A stretch of DNA of 64,000 bases from Takifugu bimaculatus (lineage: Eukaryota > Chordata > Actinopteri > Tetraodontiformes > Tetraodontidae), in assembly GCA_004026145.2 (NCBI GenBank), contig CP034987.1, forward strand, positions 3,360,014 to 3,424,013, given 5' to 3'. Positions 11,149 through 23,180 of this stretch are shown in pieces (position 1 is the stretch's first letter; every line of letters starts with the position of its first letter). The notes beneath the pieces were generated by a model. That model was not told the origin of the DNA. It searched no databases and saw nothing but the letters and a program-made list of their open reading frames with translations. The translations under genes and the position numbers were made by a program.

Positions 11149-14100
11149 ATGACAGAATTCTGGTTAATCTCTGCTCCTGGAGAGAAGACATGTCAGCAGA
11201 CCTGGGACAAGCTGATGATGGCCACCACACGATCCAACAACCTTTCTGTTAACAACAAGTTCAACATCCCTGATCTTAAGGTGAATCATTCTCTGTTTGA
11301 TGGTAACCACAGGGAATCCCTGCTCAATGTTTTGATGTGTTTCGTTTTCATTTTAGGTTGGGACACTGGATGTGTTAGTAGGGCTCTCAGATGAACTGGC
11401 TAAACTGGATGCATTTGTGGAAAGGTAACTTTATGAACTGTCAACATCTGCATCCATTTGGTTGCTATAAGATTCTATGAGGGATAAAATGTCCGTCGTG
11501 AGGGACGTGAGCACCTAGAACCCTCTCTTTACTCTGCTTTCTTTTTCAGCGTGGTGAAGAAAGTGGCTCAGTACATGGCTGATGTTCTAGAGGACAGCCG
11601 AGACAAAGTCCAGGAGAACCTCCTTGCTAACGGAGGTTATCAGTATCATTCCTCCCTGTGTTTACCAAGCTACGAGTTTCATGTTAATTGTGTAGACAGC
11701 TTTCGTAAATACTAATGCGCATTCTTGGTCTGTGTTTACAGTTGACCTGGTTACTTATATTACTAGATTTCAGTGGGACATGGCCAAATATCCAATTAAG
11801 CAGTCACTGAAAAACATCTCTGAAATCATCTCCAAGGTATTTATAGCATGTCTATGCATAAACACGCATGCATTCCTCCACTATTTCGCCAGCTTCTCTG
11901 CTTTTAATTGATATTTTATCTGGTTATCTCTTCTTTTTTTTAGCAAGCCTCTCAGATCGACTGTGACCTGAAGGCCAGAGCTTCGGCCTACAACAACTTA
12001 AAGGGAAACCTGCAGAACCTGGAGAGGAAAAATGCGTGAGTTATGGGAATACTTCCACATGATGGATAGAATCTCTTGGATCTGTTGTGTTTTATCTACT
12101 TCCTGTATGCTCGCTTGCATTTTAATACAGAACATCAGAAAATTCTTCCTTCCAGAACATAGATGCGTGATATTGGCTGTATGCAGCTCCATGTGCTATA
12201 AAAATAGGCCTTATGCATTACTAGCTCTGAACACTTGTATCTTTAGGGGGAGCTTGTTGACCCGGAGTTTGGCAGATATAGTGAAGAAAGAGGACTTTGT
12301 GCTGGACTCAGAGTACCTGATTACCATGCTGGTGGTCGTCCCAAAGTAAGTCGTTTTTTAAAAAGACATTCAAATGAATAATAGTGCAACAGCTCAGCAG
12401 CAGAAGTGTATTTTCTTAATAAATAAACTAAACTAATCAGACTCATCATAAACTTTATTGTTCCTCCGCCATAGAACAAATTACGCGGACTGGCAGAAGA
12501 CGTATGAAACCCTGGCAGAAATGGTGGTGCCACGGTCCACTAAGTAAGGATTACTCCATCTTCACATTTGTTACATTTAGGATTAATCAACCATGCAGGG
12601 GGCGCTCAGGTTATATAGTCTTTGGCTGATGTTATGAGGATCATTTTGATTTGTACGTTTTTTTCCTGCGTAGTGCGGTCTTGACAGTGGGACGTTTCCA
12701 GTGCAAATTTTCCATGGCTATTATTCACACATGACCCTTTCCATATAAAATGCTGGGATAGGCTGCATGTGTGAATGGGGCCTTTGTATTGGAAGGCCGA
12801 TAAATCCCACTCTTTTGGAAGGATAATATTTATGCTGTTTACGGACATTGTGATTAAAGTAACCTTATTAAATTAAAATATCTTTTCCACTGCTCTGTAA
12901 ACAAAAAAGGGTGTCCATCAGAAGGGGGGGGGGTCCAAAACCACAAAGTAAGCTTCTGCTGTTGCAGAAGTTTGATGGTAGCCTCCTGATTCTCGCTGGA
13001 TCTGAAAATCACCATTTCAAACATGAATCACGAGGGTGCCAGCGCTGTGATGAGTGGGTGTTTTGCTGCAGGAGCCACTGGAGGACTTCCCAAATTGCCA
13101 GTGGTATCAGGAAGAAGGAAATTTAAGTTATAAAAGTCTCCAGAGAGGAAACTTTAAAGCTTGGTTGCAAATTTTAAACTTAGATTCAGTGCACTTCAGA
13201 GTCCTGGCAGATTTCTCTGACGTCTCCAGCTGTGTGTAATATTACTCCTCAGTTATTATCAGTCACTTTTGTAATGTAAAATGCCAAATAAATTCCATTC
13301 TTGAAATTGGAAGGTGTTCAGGGCACATTTAACTAATAGAATTTGTATTTCACTAGATGTCGCCAAATCATACACATTGGTTCTTCAACATAAAACCGGT
13401 GGACACTGAATATTGTGCATGTTACATTGCTATTGTTTATACGTTTCATGATCCAAAGGTTAAAAGGTCAAGGAAAGGACCCGGCCTAAAATAGCCCTGA
13501 GAATATTCTGCACTGTTGTTTTGGTAAAAATGATGTATTTAAAAAAAAACATATCTATGTTTTTTCTTTTGCCATGATGACATTTTTTCCTCTTATCTTT
13601 GTGGCTACAATTAAAAGTACTTTATGCTTGACCTGTTAAAAGATTGGAAAATTATACCCATCTTTATGCAAAGCAGTTGACCTTTTTACTAACGTGACAA
13701 GATGAGTTGAGGCGTGATGTCTGCTCAGTGCAGTGTGGCAGCCTAGCAACCTGTAGCTCTGTCAGACTGTATGGACCTCATGTGTCACATTATCACATTA
13801 TTATCTGGACATTATCGCTATGCGGGAAATATTTTTGGCCAGTGCAGCAAGGCCAGAGACAATTTCTTTCTTATTTTAGATTTTCGTTTTTTCTTTGTTT
13901 CACATTCATCCCATATCGTCCCTATTAAATGTGTGTTTTTGACGCCTGGTCTCCTCACGTCTCCACCAGGCTGCTGTTCGAAGACAACGACAGCGGCCTG
14001 TTCAGTGTCACGCTCTTCAGGAAGGCTATAGACGACTTCAGGCACCAGGCCAGAGAAAACAAGTAAAGTGATATTTTATTTAATATTTAAAGGGATGGAA

Positions 14101-15596
14101 ATGCTATTTATTTCCCTGCTCTGTTTGTTTGTCTTGTTGGCCTTTCCTGCCATAATTAGCAGTGTCACGTAATGATTGACGCATGCTTCCTGCTGAAGAT
14201 TTAACTACAATGCAACGCGCTTGTTACGCTCTGAAAAGTATTCCATAATAAACACGATATCCCCGGCCCTTGTCCGCCTCTCCAATTAGCACTCCAGCGG
14301 GATCTCTTTGTCTGCGCGTTTAGATAGGCTCGTTTCATATGTGTGTGTGCTTCAGCGTCTGTTGATCTCTGTGTCTAGGTTCATGGTGCGTGATTTCCAG
14401 TACAATGAGGTGGAGATGAAAGCAGACAAAGAGGAGATGACACGTTTGTCCACAGACAAGAAGAAGCAGTTTGTATGTGTGCTTTTTAATCTGTTTTAAC
14501 TCTGTACTTTGGACAGAAATGTAGCTCTTATTTTAAGGAGAACGCAGCAGTCGTTGCTAATGATATTAAAACTTCTGTCTCTGCAGGGGCCTTTGGTTCG
14601 ATGGTTGAAGGTAAATTTCAGCGAAGCCTTCATAGCGTGGATTCATATAAAAGCACTGCGCGTCTTTGTCGAGTCCGTGTTAAGGTGAGCCAGCCTGGGA
14701 AGAGGAGAATGCTGGTGTTCCTCACATTTAAGATATTGATCGCTGCTTTCCTTTCTTGTGCGTGTCAGATACGGGCTGCCAGTGAACTTCCAGGCTATGC
14801 TGCTTCAGCCCCACAAGAAGAACATGAAGAAGCTGAGGGAGGTGCTGTATGAACTGTACAAACACCTGGACAGCAGCGCTGCCATCATTGATGTAAGTCA
14901 GAAGCAGAACCGCTCAGTTCTGCAGGAACACGCTGCGATTACCTTCCGTGTCTCGTGCTTCCACTGCCGGGGGGATGGTGATACAGGTTAAAGTCAATGT
15001 CTGTGTTGTAGGGTTCCAAATGGTAATAAAGTTTTCACTATAATCGGTGCTTCGAGGTTTTTCACTAGAGAGACACCTTCTATGAAGTTCGAAAAGTCCA
15101 GTCTGTAGGGGACTGGGCTGAGAAGCGAAGGGTTCACGGTTCGAGCCCCGGTGCGGACAAAACATGGGGTGTGTTCTGGTAGCAGGGGAAGGTGCCAGGG
15201 TACCCTGCCGAGGTACCCTTGAGCTAGGTACCAAGCTCCAAAATGCTCACATGGGGTCCTGCGATGAGCAACTCATTCAGGGGTGCATGCTGCCTTCACC
15301 CGTACGTCCAGCACCCTCCCTGTGACCTCCAAAGGTCAAGAAAAGTCATCAACATTTCTCATATTTGAATATATCACTTAATCATCTGCCGGCCCTCCTG
15401 CTGCCTCATTTACCTGCCAACAGTAGAATAATCAGTGTTTTCCTCTTAAAGCACTGGTTATACTGGTTGTAATTCTAATTCTCTCTTGTGTCTGCAGGCC
15501 TCCATGGACATCCCAGGACTGAATCTGAGCCAGCAAGAGTATTACCCGTACGTTTACTACAAGGTCGACTGTAACTTACTGGACTTTAAAGTCTAG
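11149..15596 (+). CDS. atp6v1c1: V-type proton ATPase subunit C 1
   Basis: Twelve coding exons: 11149-11280, 11357-11424, 11550-11635, 11742-11836, 11944-12035, 12247-12345, 12475-12543, 13970-14062, 14379-14472, 14587-14684, 14769-14892, 15498-15596. All junctions hold phase and total 382 residues, the same length as human ATP6V1C1. The protein starts MTEFWLISAPGEKTCQQTWD and ends YYKVDCNLLDFKV. It belongs to the V1 sector of the proton pump. Subunit C bridges a peripheral stalk (EG) to the membrane-side subunit a, and its release disassembles the enzyme. Landmarks are VDLVTYITRFQWDMAKYP near 115-130, ITMLVVVPK near 200 and FQYNEVEMKADKEEM near 265. The lone long intron (12544-13969) shows no nested gene. 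No broken codons are seen. The paralogue (a or b copy) cannot be chosen without a search. Confidence 0.97.
15100..15350 (+). mobile_element. tRNA-derived SINE in the last atp6v1c1 intron
   Basis: The unit has a tRNA-like head with an RNA polymerase III B-box match (GGTTCGAGCCC, 15139-15149), followed by a body with GGTGCCAGGGTACCCTG and a GAGGTACCCTTGAG block. It then reads into CCTCCCTGTGACCTCC. A second copy with the same order of blocks lies inverted at 36520-36766. The two share a tRNA-related part and a unique part, the usual SINE architecture. Ends are approximate. Confidence 0.65.
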
Positions 15597-16232
15597 ATGA
15601 TTGCTGCTGCAGATGACGTGACGTCCTCACAGACCCAAGCTTTATTTTTTTCCATTCCCTACTTCTGCTGTTTTTAAACCATCCGCTTCTTCCTGTTTTC
15701 CTTTTTCCATTTCTCTTTAAATCCTTGTCTCCTCGGGAACAAACGTTCCTGACCAATGAAGTTGTTGATCTCTTCGTGTTTTTAGATGTGAATCCATCAC
15801 ATTCCTTCTCCACCACACACGACTCGTGCTCGTTCTTTTCTGCAAAGAAAATCCATTTTATCATTTTTTTCCCCTTTTGACTTTATTTAAAGTAACAGAA
15901 GTGGTTCCAGTTTTGGGATTGAAAGAGGAGAAAAATCTGTTTCTTATATATAATATTTATTGAAAGCCTTGAAAATCAGTGACCATGTTTCTGTTTGTCC
16001 GTTTTTGAAAGTGACGTGATTTTTAGCTCCATATAAAGAGTCCATGTGTAGATGTTGAGCATCAGGTCCTTGAGCTGTAACGCTGTGAAATACTGCGACA
16101 TTTCACTGCAAAAAGAAGCAATACGTCTGCTGACTGTGCTCGTATATATTTAGAGAACCCGTAAAAATCAATAGGTTGATGTGCAAATACTGTCTGAAAA
16201 CAACATCCCTATGTAAATTAAATGTGAATAAA
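15597..16232 (+). other. atp6v1c1: atp6v1c1 3' untranslated region
   Basis: Non-coding sequence follows the TAG at 15594-15596. A canonical AATAAA occurs at 16227-16232. Further AATAAA copies near 16323 and 16390 could give longer transcripts. The 16.4-16.78 kb stretch then turns GC-rich, into the baalc leader. Confidence 0.55.
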
Positions 16233-16782
16233 ATGGATATTCTATGTGAATCATGCTGGACTTTTGCTTTGTTATGTAAAAACCCCCGTAGCAGAGTTGT
16301 AAAGAGATGATTATTATTGGTCAATAAATAGAATCATTGGATCAAATCTAGAAATATGAATATATTGAGTTCCTTTTGGTATATACTTAAAATAAACTTT
16401 CAATATTATTGCTTTCTAACATTGCTAAATTATCATGTGGCATTAATTAGTAATTGAATCCTTGTGAGATAAAGTTACAGTGCTGTAAAGTGTTGGCCAC
16501 CCTTGAAGCCCCTTCACACCCCCATGACGCACATGTCTGTGATGCGCGCAGATCAGCTGTTGTCTGTGAGCCTCCTCTTCCTCCCTCCTCCTCCTCCAGC
16601 ATCAGCAGCAGCGGTGAGAGGAGGGGGGAGAGGATGGGGGGGCGGAGGGCTGGAGCAAACACGGATGTAGCCGTGAACACGGATGTAGCTGCAGCGGCGA
16701 TCCGAGCAGGATGCTGCGGCTGTAGGGAGCCCAACCTGAGCCGTGTCGAGGCGCGCCCGCCTCCACCTGGATGCTTTTCCAG

Positions 16783-18069
16783 ATGGGTTGTGGAGGGAGT
16801 CGGGCAGACGCTATCATCGAGCCGAGGTACCATGAGAGCTGGACCAGGGAAACCGAATCGACGTGGCTCACAAACACGGACGTAGAGGCATCTTTCGCAA
16901 ACGGTAAGAGCTGTTTATTTTTTTATCTTCTTTTCGCAGTACACGTTCGATGCTGCAGATTTGCTCAAATAACGCCGATGATATTCAGAGGAAAAGGCAG
17001 CTGTCAACTTCCTGCGTCCTCTCCATCACCATCCAGTGCAGAGTGCACAACAGCCCGTGTGTGTTTCAAGTGTCGGTGAACTGTGGTTTATAAGGTAAAG
17101 CTTTGGAGAGCAGTCTGAGGGAGAAGAGGATGGTGACCACCGGCACCCAGTGCGGGAAGCAGCCGCTCACATCCTCCAGCTCCAACCCCCAGAGGAGACC
17201 AAGGCGATCTCTGACTGAGGTGGGTGAAGCCAGGTTTTAGGAGATGTGCTTACACACGATACTGCAGGAAATATTAATATGCTTATATATTCTAGGTGGA
17301 CAGGTCAGACTGAGTAAAATATGGGTTTAATTGAGTTGAGGGTACAGGCGGCGGATGGAAAAAGTAGTCCCAATCCATATGATATACTGTAAAGCTAAAA
17401 TTAAGCCAATTAGATAATAAAAATGATCTGATGTTAAAAAAATGTACTGTCAAAGGGGTCTTAAAGATGTATGAATGCATGGCCTACTATTAGTTCTTAG
17501 GATATAGGATCTTTTGGGACGATTAAGGTCACACTTCTGCCTCTTAATTTTAGAATAATTTATGGCGTCATGACCGTTAAGGGAGAAAATTTGGCACTTA
17601 CAAGAATTTAGAGATTTTGGGAGATTTTTGAGAATTCTGAGATAATATAGAATAAAATAAAATAACTATTCTGAACGAATTGGATTTTTATTTTAAGTTA
17701 ATCGTATTTGGGGGTAAAGAGTGAAATTCAGTATAAAACCATTTTGTTCCCTGTTCGCTTTAGGCTTTTACAACTCCATCCTGCATCCATACAGCTTTAT
17801 TTTTTTAATGTTGAGCTGAAAATCGAGCTTCAGCTGAGTCAGGGCTCATCTGACACCTCTGCCCACTCACTCTCTGTCCCCTGTTCTGGCATTTAAATGA
17901 CACACTCGTTACAACAACAACAAAAAAAGCAAAATCTCACATCGTTTCACAGCAAACCACCCGTGACTCTAAACGGAGGGCATCAAAGGAGGCTGGCGCT
18001 GTGTCTAAGGACGTCCAGACCGTCGGGCTGAGCGCCGCTGGAGATCCCGAACCGATGGAATGTGTCTGA
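16783..18069 (+). CDS. baalc: BAALC-like acylated membrane-associated protein
   Basis: Exon 1 (16783-16903) encodes MGCGGSRADAIIEPRYHESW and TRETESTWLTNTDVE, nearly identical to vertebrate BAALC. Gly2 and Cys3 suit N-myristoylation and palmitoylation, so the ATG at 16783 is preferred to the in-frame ATG at 16771. A second exon ends at 17219 (GAG before GTGGGT); its start is uncertain, and 17101 keeps phase but has a weak acceptor. It contains GTQC and SSSSNPQRRPRRSLTE. A third exon (17953-18069, after TTTCACAG) reads QTTRDSKRRASKEAG and ends at TGA. These align loosely with the human ETQC, QTTEAKR and AKE blocks, but the conserved C-terminal end of mammalian BAALC is not evident. BAALC is a small neural and haematopoietic-progenitor protein at membranes and rafts. 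Exon 1 is certain; exons 2-3 are moderate. Confidence 0.75.
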
Positions 18070-19255
18070 GCAGAGATGGACACAAGCCAAGACTGTGCCG
18101 AGGAGGTGATAGACGACCAGAGCTGTGCGCTGTTCAGCAGAAGATGGGAATCTACTGGAAAAACCCGTGGATGCTGTTTGCTTTTGACTTTGGCGAGCTG
18201 TGCGCCGTCGGTCACATGGACTTGCAGTGCAAGCACCTGCATATGTTTCCTGCCCAAACGTCTTGGGATGCTGCATCTTTTTGTGCCATTGCAAATGCAT
18301 GCCTGAAGCTGAACGTGGCTCCAGAACCGTGTTCTCAAACTCCACAGGGCTTTCCCTACGGCATGTGCTATACTGTGATATGCCAATTTTAAGAAGAGCA
18401 GAAACGAAGGAGTCATTATCTGCACTGTGTGCGTGTGTGGTGCGCGTGTGGGCCCTCCATGATGAACCTGCTTAATAATTGTGCAAGTACTGTATATGCA
18501 TTCAATTGTATATGATCACTAGTACGGGAGCCAATTACCTCAGTTTATGTGGTTTTAAGACCCTAAAGTGCTGTTTAGAAATGGAGATTTAGAGGTTTGC
18601 AGCTAGAAGAGCTGCAGGAAGACTGTATTTTCCAGCCTTCGCAAGATAAAGAGTTTAACACACCTGCTTGTGCCTACAATTTGTCTTCATCGGAACCCTC
18701 CAATGGTGTATGTTTATGTTCAGTTTACAAGGACGGTGTTTCATTCGCGTGTTGTTTTGCATGTACAAAACAGTATGGGTTTGTTTTAGTGTTTGTGACA
18801 ATCCAGCCACACATTGCGAGAAGATGGCCGTACATAAATATTGCCTGTGTGGAACACATCGAAACAGATGAACTGCACTAAAAGTAAATTCAAGAGGTGA
18901 TTCAGGTTTGTTCTACGTCAGATTATTATGTGACCAGCAGATGGCACCATAGACATGCTTTACTAATTGAATACGTCAGTATTAATTATTCATTTTCCGG
19001 CATTTTCCTTATGAATGGCGTATTGAGGGCTTATATACGGACCACAGCAACATCTTTAAAAACCCACTGAACATAAGAACTTCCTGTGAATACTTCCGGA
19101 TATTGGAGGGCAAAGCTGTTGGTGGCAATGTTTGACCTCACATTTCTGCTTGTGAAACCTGTTGCTTGTCAGGAGTTGGAATGGGTTACAGCGAGCCTAC
19201 AGTGGACAACATTTGAAACCCTGTGATCTGCCACGATTTTCTTGAATGAATTAAA
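18070..19255 (+). other. baalc: baalc 3' untranslated region (probable)
   Basis: No splice-linked coding sequence is present. An ATTAAA signal at 19250-19255 is a plausible polyadenylation site for baalc. The long ORFs on both strands between 17.9 and 18.9 kb lack homology I can recognise and overlap the baalc terminal exon antisense. The following 19.3-19.65 kb is AT-rich with A runs and no feature. Confidence 0.4.
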
Positions 19256-19653
19256 ATTGCTATTAAACTGTTGTGGGAGCGATTGTTGTCATTTCTTATG
19301 AACAGTGAAACTGCAAACCAAATCCATTTTAAAACACCTTAAACGTAATGTGTAGAGCTATTTCCAAAAAAAACCGGAAATAAACCATATTTTCTAAAAA
19401 ATAAAAAAAAAAAAGTTGATTTAATAAATGAATTATATTCATTATTACATGCGGACAGTCAGGGATGCACCGCTCATGCGCAAAGGTGAATCTACGCCTT
19501 TCAGAGTGAAATCAAAATTCAAATTATTTTAAATTGTTTTATCACTGTCACGCTGAAATAAGCAATCGCATTTGACAATCTTTACCCGTTGTGTGAGCCA
19601 TAACACAAAGAGATGAAACATAAAAAATATGAATTATTTCTGTATGTATGTTT

Positions 19654-19849
19654 GGCTCTCACCAGTGTTTTCAGTGTAAATCACCATAGTAATTATACAG
19701 AAAATAATCAGCCACCTTCTCTCTGTGTTTCTTTTTTCATCTACTGAAAAACTGCTAAAAACTAAAATCTGTACATTTTCCATCCCTGTGAGACAAGTCC
19801 CTATCACAATTAACGTCACCCTCACATGGACACAGAAGAAATTTGCCAT
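19654..19849. repeat. direct repeat A flanking the LINE copies (partner at 27202-27390)
   Basis: From GGCTCTCACCAGTGTTTTCA through CACATGGACACAGAAGAAAT to the CAATCAATCAATC tail, this segment matches 27202-27390 with few differences, including a TCAGTGTAAATCACCA block and a GTGAGACAAGTCCCTATCAC block. It lies beyond the normal LINE 3' tail, so the duplication is larger than the element body. Confidence 0.7.
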
Positions 19850-22800
19850 CAATCAATCAATCTTTATTTATATAGCGTCTGTTACAATTAAAATTGTTTC
19901 TAGGCGCTTTCCAGCATCCCAGGGCCTGACCCGCAACAAGCAACAGTGGCAAGGAAAAACTCCCCTTTAACAGAAAGAAACCTTGAGCAGGACCAGGCTC
20001 ATGTAGGGGGACCCTCCTGCTGATGGTGGGCTGGGTAGAGAGGGAGGAGAGGAGAGGAGAGGAGAGGAGAGGAGAGGAGAGGAGAGGAGAGGAGAGGAGA
20101 GGAGGAGGGGAGGGGGAGGGGAGGAGGGAGGGGAGGGGAGGGGAGGGGAGAGGAGAGGAGAGGAGAGGAGAGGAGAGGAGAGGAGAGGAGAGGAGAGGAG
20201 AGGAGAGGAGAGTACAAGTAGACCAGCATTCTGAGAACGGAGCGGTCTATTGGGCTGATAAGGTATCATTAGCTCCTCCAGGTAGGATGGAGCTAGGCCT
20301 CTGAGGGCCTTATAGGTCAAAAGAAGGATTTTAAAAATTATTCTAAATTTAACAGGGCAGCCAATGAAGAGACGCCAGTACAGGAGTTATGTGATCTCTT
20401 TTGTCAATACCTGTCAGAACTCTGGCTGCAGCATTTTGGATCAGCTGGAGGCTTCTTAAAGAGTTGTTTGGACACCCCGATAATAAAGAATTACAATAGT
20501 CCAGCCTGGAAGTAACAAATGCATGGACTAACTTTTCAGCATCATGCTGCGTCAGTAGCTTCCTGATCTTTGTGATGTTCCTCAGGTGAAGAAAGGCACT
20601 TCTAGAGACTAACTTTAATGTGTGAGTTGAAGGAGAGATTTTGGTCAAGGTTACTCCTAGATTCCTCACAGAGAGACTAGATGTTAATGAGATACCATCT
20701 AGAGTGATCATGTGATCTAAACTATCCCTGAGAGGTTCAGGACCAAACACCATGACCTCAGTTTTTCCTGAGTTAAGGAGGAGGAAATTTGAAGACATCC
20801 AGGACTTTATGTCTTTAAGACAGGTCTGAAGCTTCACTAACTTCTCTGTCTCCTCTGGTTTCATGGATAAATATAGCTGAGTGTCATCAGCATAACAATG
20901 AAAATTGATCCCATGCTGCCGAATAATGTTCCCTAAGGGAAGCATGTACAAGGTGAAGAGGATTGGTCCAAGTACAGAACCTTGAGGAACTCCATGGCTA
21001 ACCCTACTGTATGAGGAGGGAACACCATGGACATGAGCAAACTGGTATCTATCAGATAAATATGATGTAAACCAGTCTAGTGCTGTCCCTTTGATCCCAA
21101 TCACATGTTCCAGTCTCTAGTAACAGGATACTGTGATCAACTGTATCAAAAGCAGCTACTGAGGTCCAGCAGAACCAGCATAGAAACCAGTCCATGATCT
21201 GAAGCTATAAGAAGATCATTAGTAACTTTAAGAAGTCCTGTTTCTGTGCTGGGATGAGCTCTAAAGCCTGACTGAAACATCTCAAACAGGCTGTTCCTCT
21301 GTAGGTGCTCCAGTAACTGAGTCACCACAACCTTCTCAAGAACTTTAGAGATAAAAGGAAGGTTGGATATTGGCCTATAATTTGCTAATACGTCAGGATC
21401 CAGTGATGGTTTTTTAAGCAACGGCTTAATCACTGCCACCTTGTAGGACCGGGGTACATAACCTGTCACTAAAGAACCATTGATCTGGTCCATAATAGAG
21501 CTGCCTATTAATTAGTAAAATATCCTTCAACAGGTGTGTTGGGATGGGATCTAAAAGACACGTGGTGTACTTGGATTTATGAATTAGTGAAGATGCCTCA
21601 GAAAAATATATAGCAGTGAAGGAGTTTAAGGGCTTATTGGAGACCCTTTATGTTCCCACAGTCAGCACATCTGGTGATGGTCCAGTTGTTGGAATGGCCT
21701 GGTTAGCTTTTTCTCTGATAGCTAGAACTTTATCGGTGAAGAAGCTCATGAAGTCTTCACCACTAAGGGAAGAAGGGTTACGTGGTTGTTGCACCTTCAG
21801 CCACAGAGTCGACCTCGGCAGGGCTAAGATTATAATGATTTATCCCTGGGGAAAAACACGGTGGTCCTGGGATCAGCACAGGGATCACTTCCTTAAACTT
21901 AGCTACAGCATTATCTGAAAGACATCTGCTATAGTAAGACTGTGTTCTGAGCATAGAAGAATTCTTAATCATAAGTGTAAAAGTGATCAAAGAGTGATCT
22001 GACAGGAGTGGGTTCTGAGGGAACACTGACACATGTTCTACCTTAAAACCGTAAGTCAGAACTAGATCTAGGGTGTGGTTGAAGCTATGAGTTGATTGGT
22101 TTATCTCCTGGAGGAAACCAACTGACTCAAGTAATGAAATGAAGCCATAACGTCTATATGTATATTAAAGTCTCCAATAATAATGACTTTATCTGTTCTG
22201 AGGACCAAGTCAGATAAGAAGTCAGAGAACTCAGACAGGAACTCTGAATGTGGCCCAGCAGGGGGCCGATATACAACTACAAACAGAAGTGGCTTTTCTG
22301 TCCTCCAGTTCAGATGAGTGATGCCAAGAGTCAGGCTTTCAAATGAACTGGAGCTATGTTTTGGTCTGGGATTAATTAATAACTTGGAGTGATAGATCGC
22401 TGCCACTCCTCCCCCTCGACCAGTAACACGAGGAATATGATAATTAAGATGGGTAGGAGGAGTAGATTCATTTAAGCTAACATACTCCTGCTCCTGAAGC
22501 CAGGTCTCAGTAAGACAAAATAAATCAATGTGATGATCCACTATCAGGTCGTGCACTACCAGAGATTTACACAAAAGAAATCTAATATTTAACAGTCCAC
22601 ACTTAATTGTGCTGTTAGTGTATTCTATTTGTGCTTTGGTATTAATTTTAATAAGATTATGGTGATTGACCGCTCCCCTGCTCTGTGCTTGGTGAACTTT
22701 TAACCGTGGAACAGAGACTACCTCTATAGTGTTAAATATGTTACTGTTGGTGGATGAGGGTTCTATGGAAGCAGCAGAGAGGTGTGTAAGACTACAACTC

Positions 22801-23180
22801 TGTATCCTGGTCTGGACCCTGGATTGTCAGGTCACTTTGGGTCTAATAAAATTAGCCAGATTACTAGAAATGAGAGAAGCACCATCCCGTGTGGGATGGA
22901 CACCGCCTCACCTAATCAGACCAGGTTTTCCCCAAAAACTGTTCCAATTGTCTATAAAGGCCACCTGGTTTTCGGGGCACCACGATGACAGCGAGCGACA
23001 AAGCGACGACATGAGACTAAACATTTCATCGCTGGCCAGACAGTTGAGGGGACCAGAGAATGCTATGGAGTCCGATATTGTTTTTGCATAATCACAGTCC
23101 AGTGAAGGGCATGTGCTCCTCTCTTCTCCACTTAACAATGTTGCTGCTCTCTCTCTCCTGCCACTGAGCGGCTGACGTTA
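19850..23180 (-). mobile_element. L2-like non-LTR retrotransposon, full-length-like but decayed (copy A)
   Basis: On minus the order is endonuclease then reverse transcriptase. 22574-22101 translates to an APE-type endonuclease segment (FCLTETWL, GRGGGVAAIY, VVYRPP, IIGDFNIH). 21493-21146 gives the reverse transcriptase fingers (NYRPISNLPFISKVLEK, QSGFRAHPSTET). 21104-20349 gives GVPQGSVLGPILFTLY, the catalytic CYADDTQLYLS and a thumb-like tail (RLDYCNSLLSGCP). The 3' end at 19850 carries CAATCAATC and a TTTATTTATATAGCG motif common at ends of fish L2-family LINEs. Stops and frameshifts separate the blocks, so it is not active. It encodes its own nickase and polymerase for target-primed insertion. 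The clade call rests on remembered motifs. Confidence 0.8.
20041..20211 (+). repeat. GGAGA pentamer satellite inside LINE copy A
   Basis: About 170 bases of near-perfect GGAGA repeats, interrupted by a GGGAGGGG-rich centre at 20104-20148. It replaces part of the 3' untranslated region of the LINE. The long Ser/Pro/Leu ORFs on minus and the Arg/Glu/Gly ORF on plus here are artefacts of the repeat. Confidence 0.95.

Noticed and set aside
15139..15149. Possible functional tRNA gene
   Set aside because: The B-box is present, but there is no intact cloverleaf; the block structure repeats at 36.5 kb, so it is a SINE.
17937..18425. 162-codon minus-strand ORF
   Set aside because: It is antisense to the baalc terminal exon and 3' region, and no family or splice context supports it.
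19989..20230. CRISPR-like tandem repeats
   Set aside because: This is a simple pentamer satellite without spacers, in a eukaryotic genome.
19967..20320. Ser/Pro/Leu-rich minus ORFs and Arg/Glu/Gly-rich plus ORF
   Set aside because: They are translation artefacts of the GGAGA satellite.
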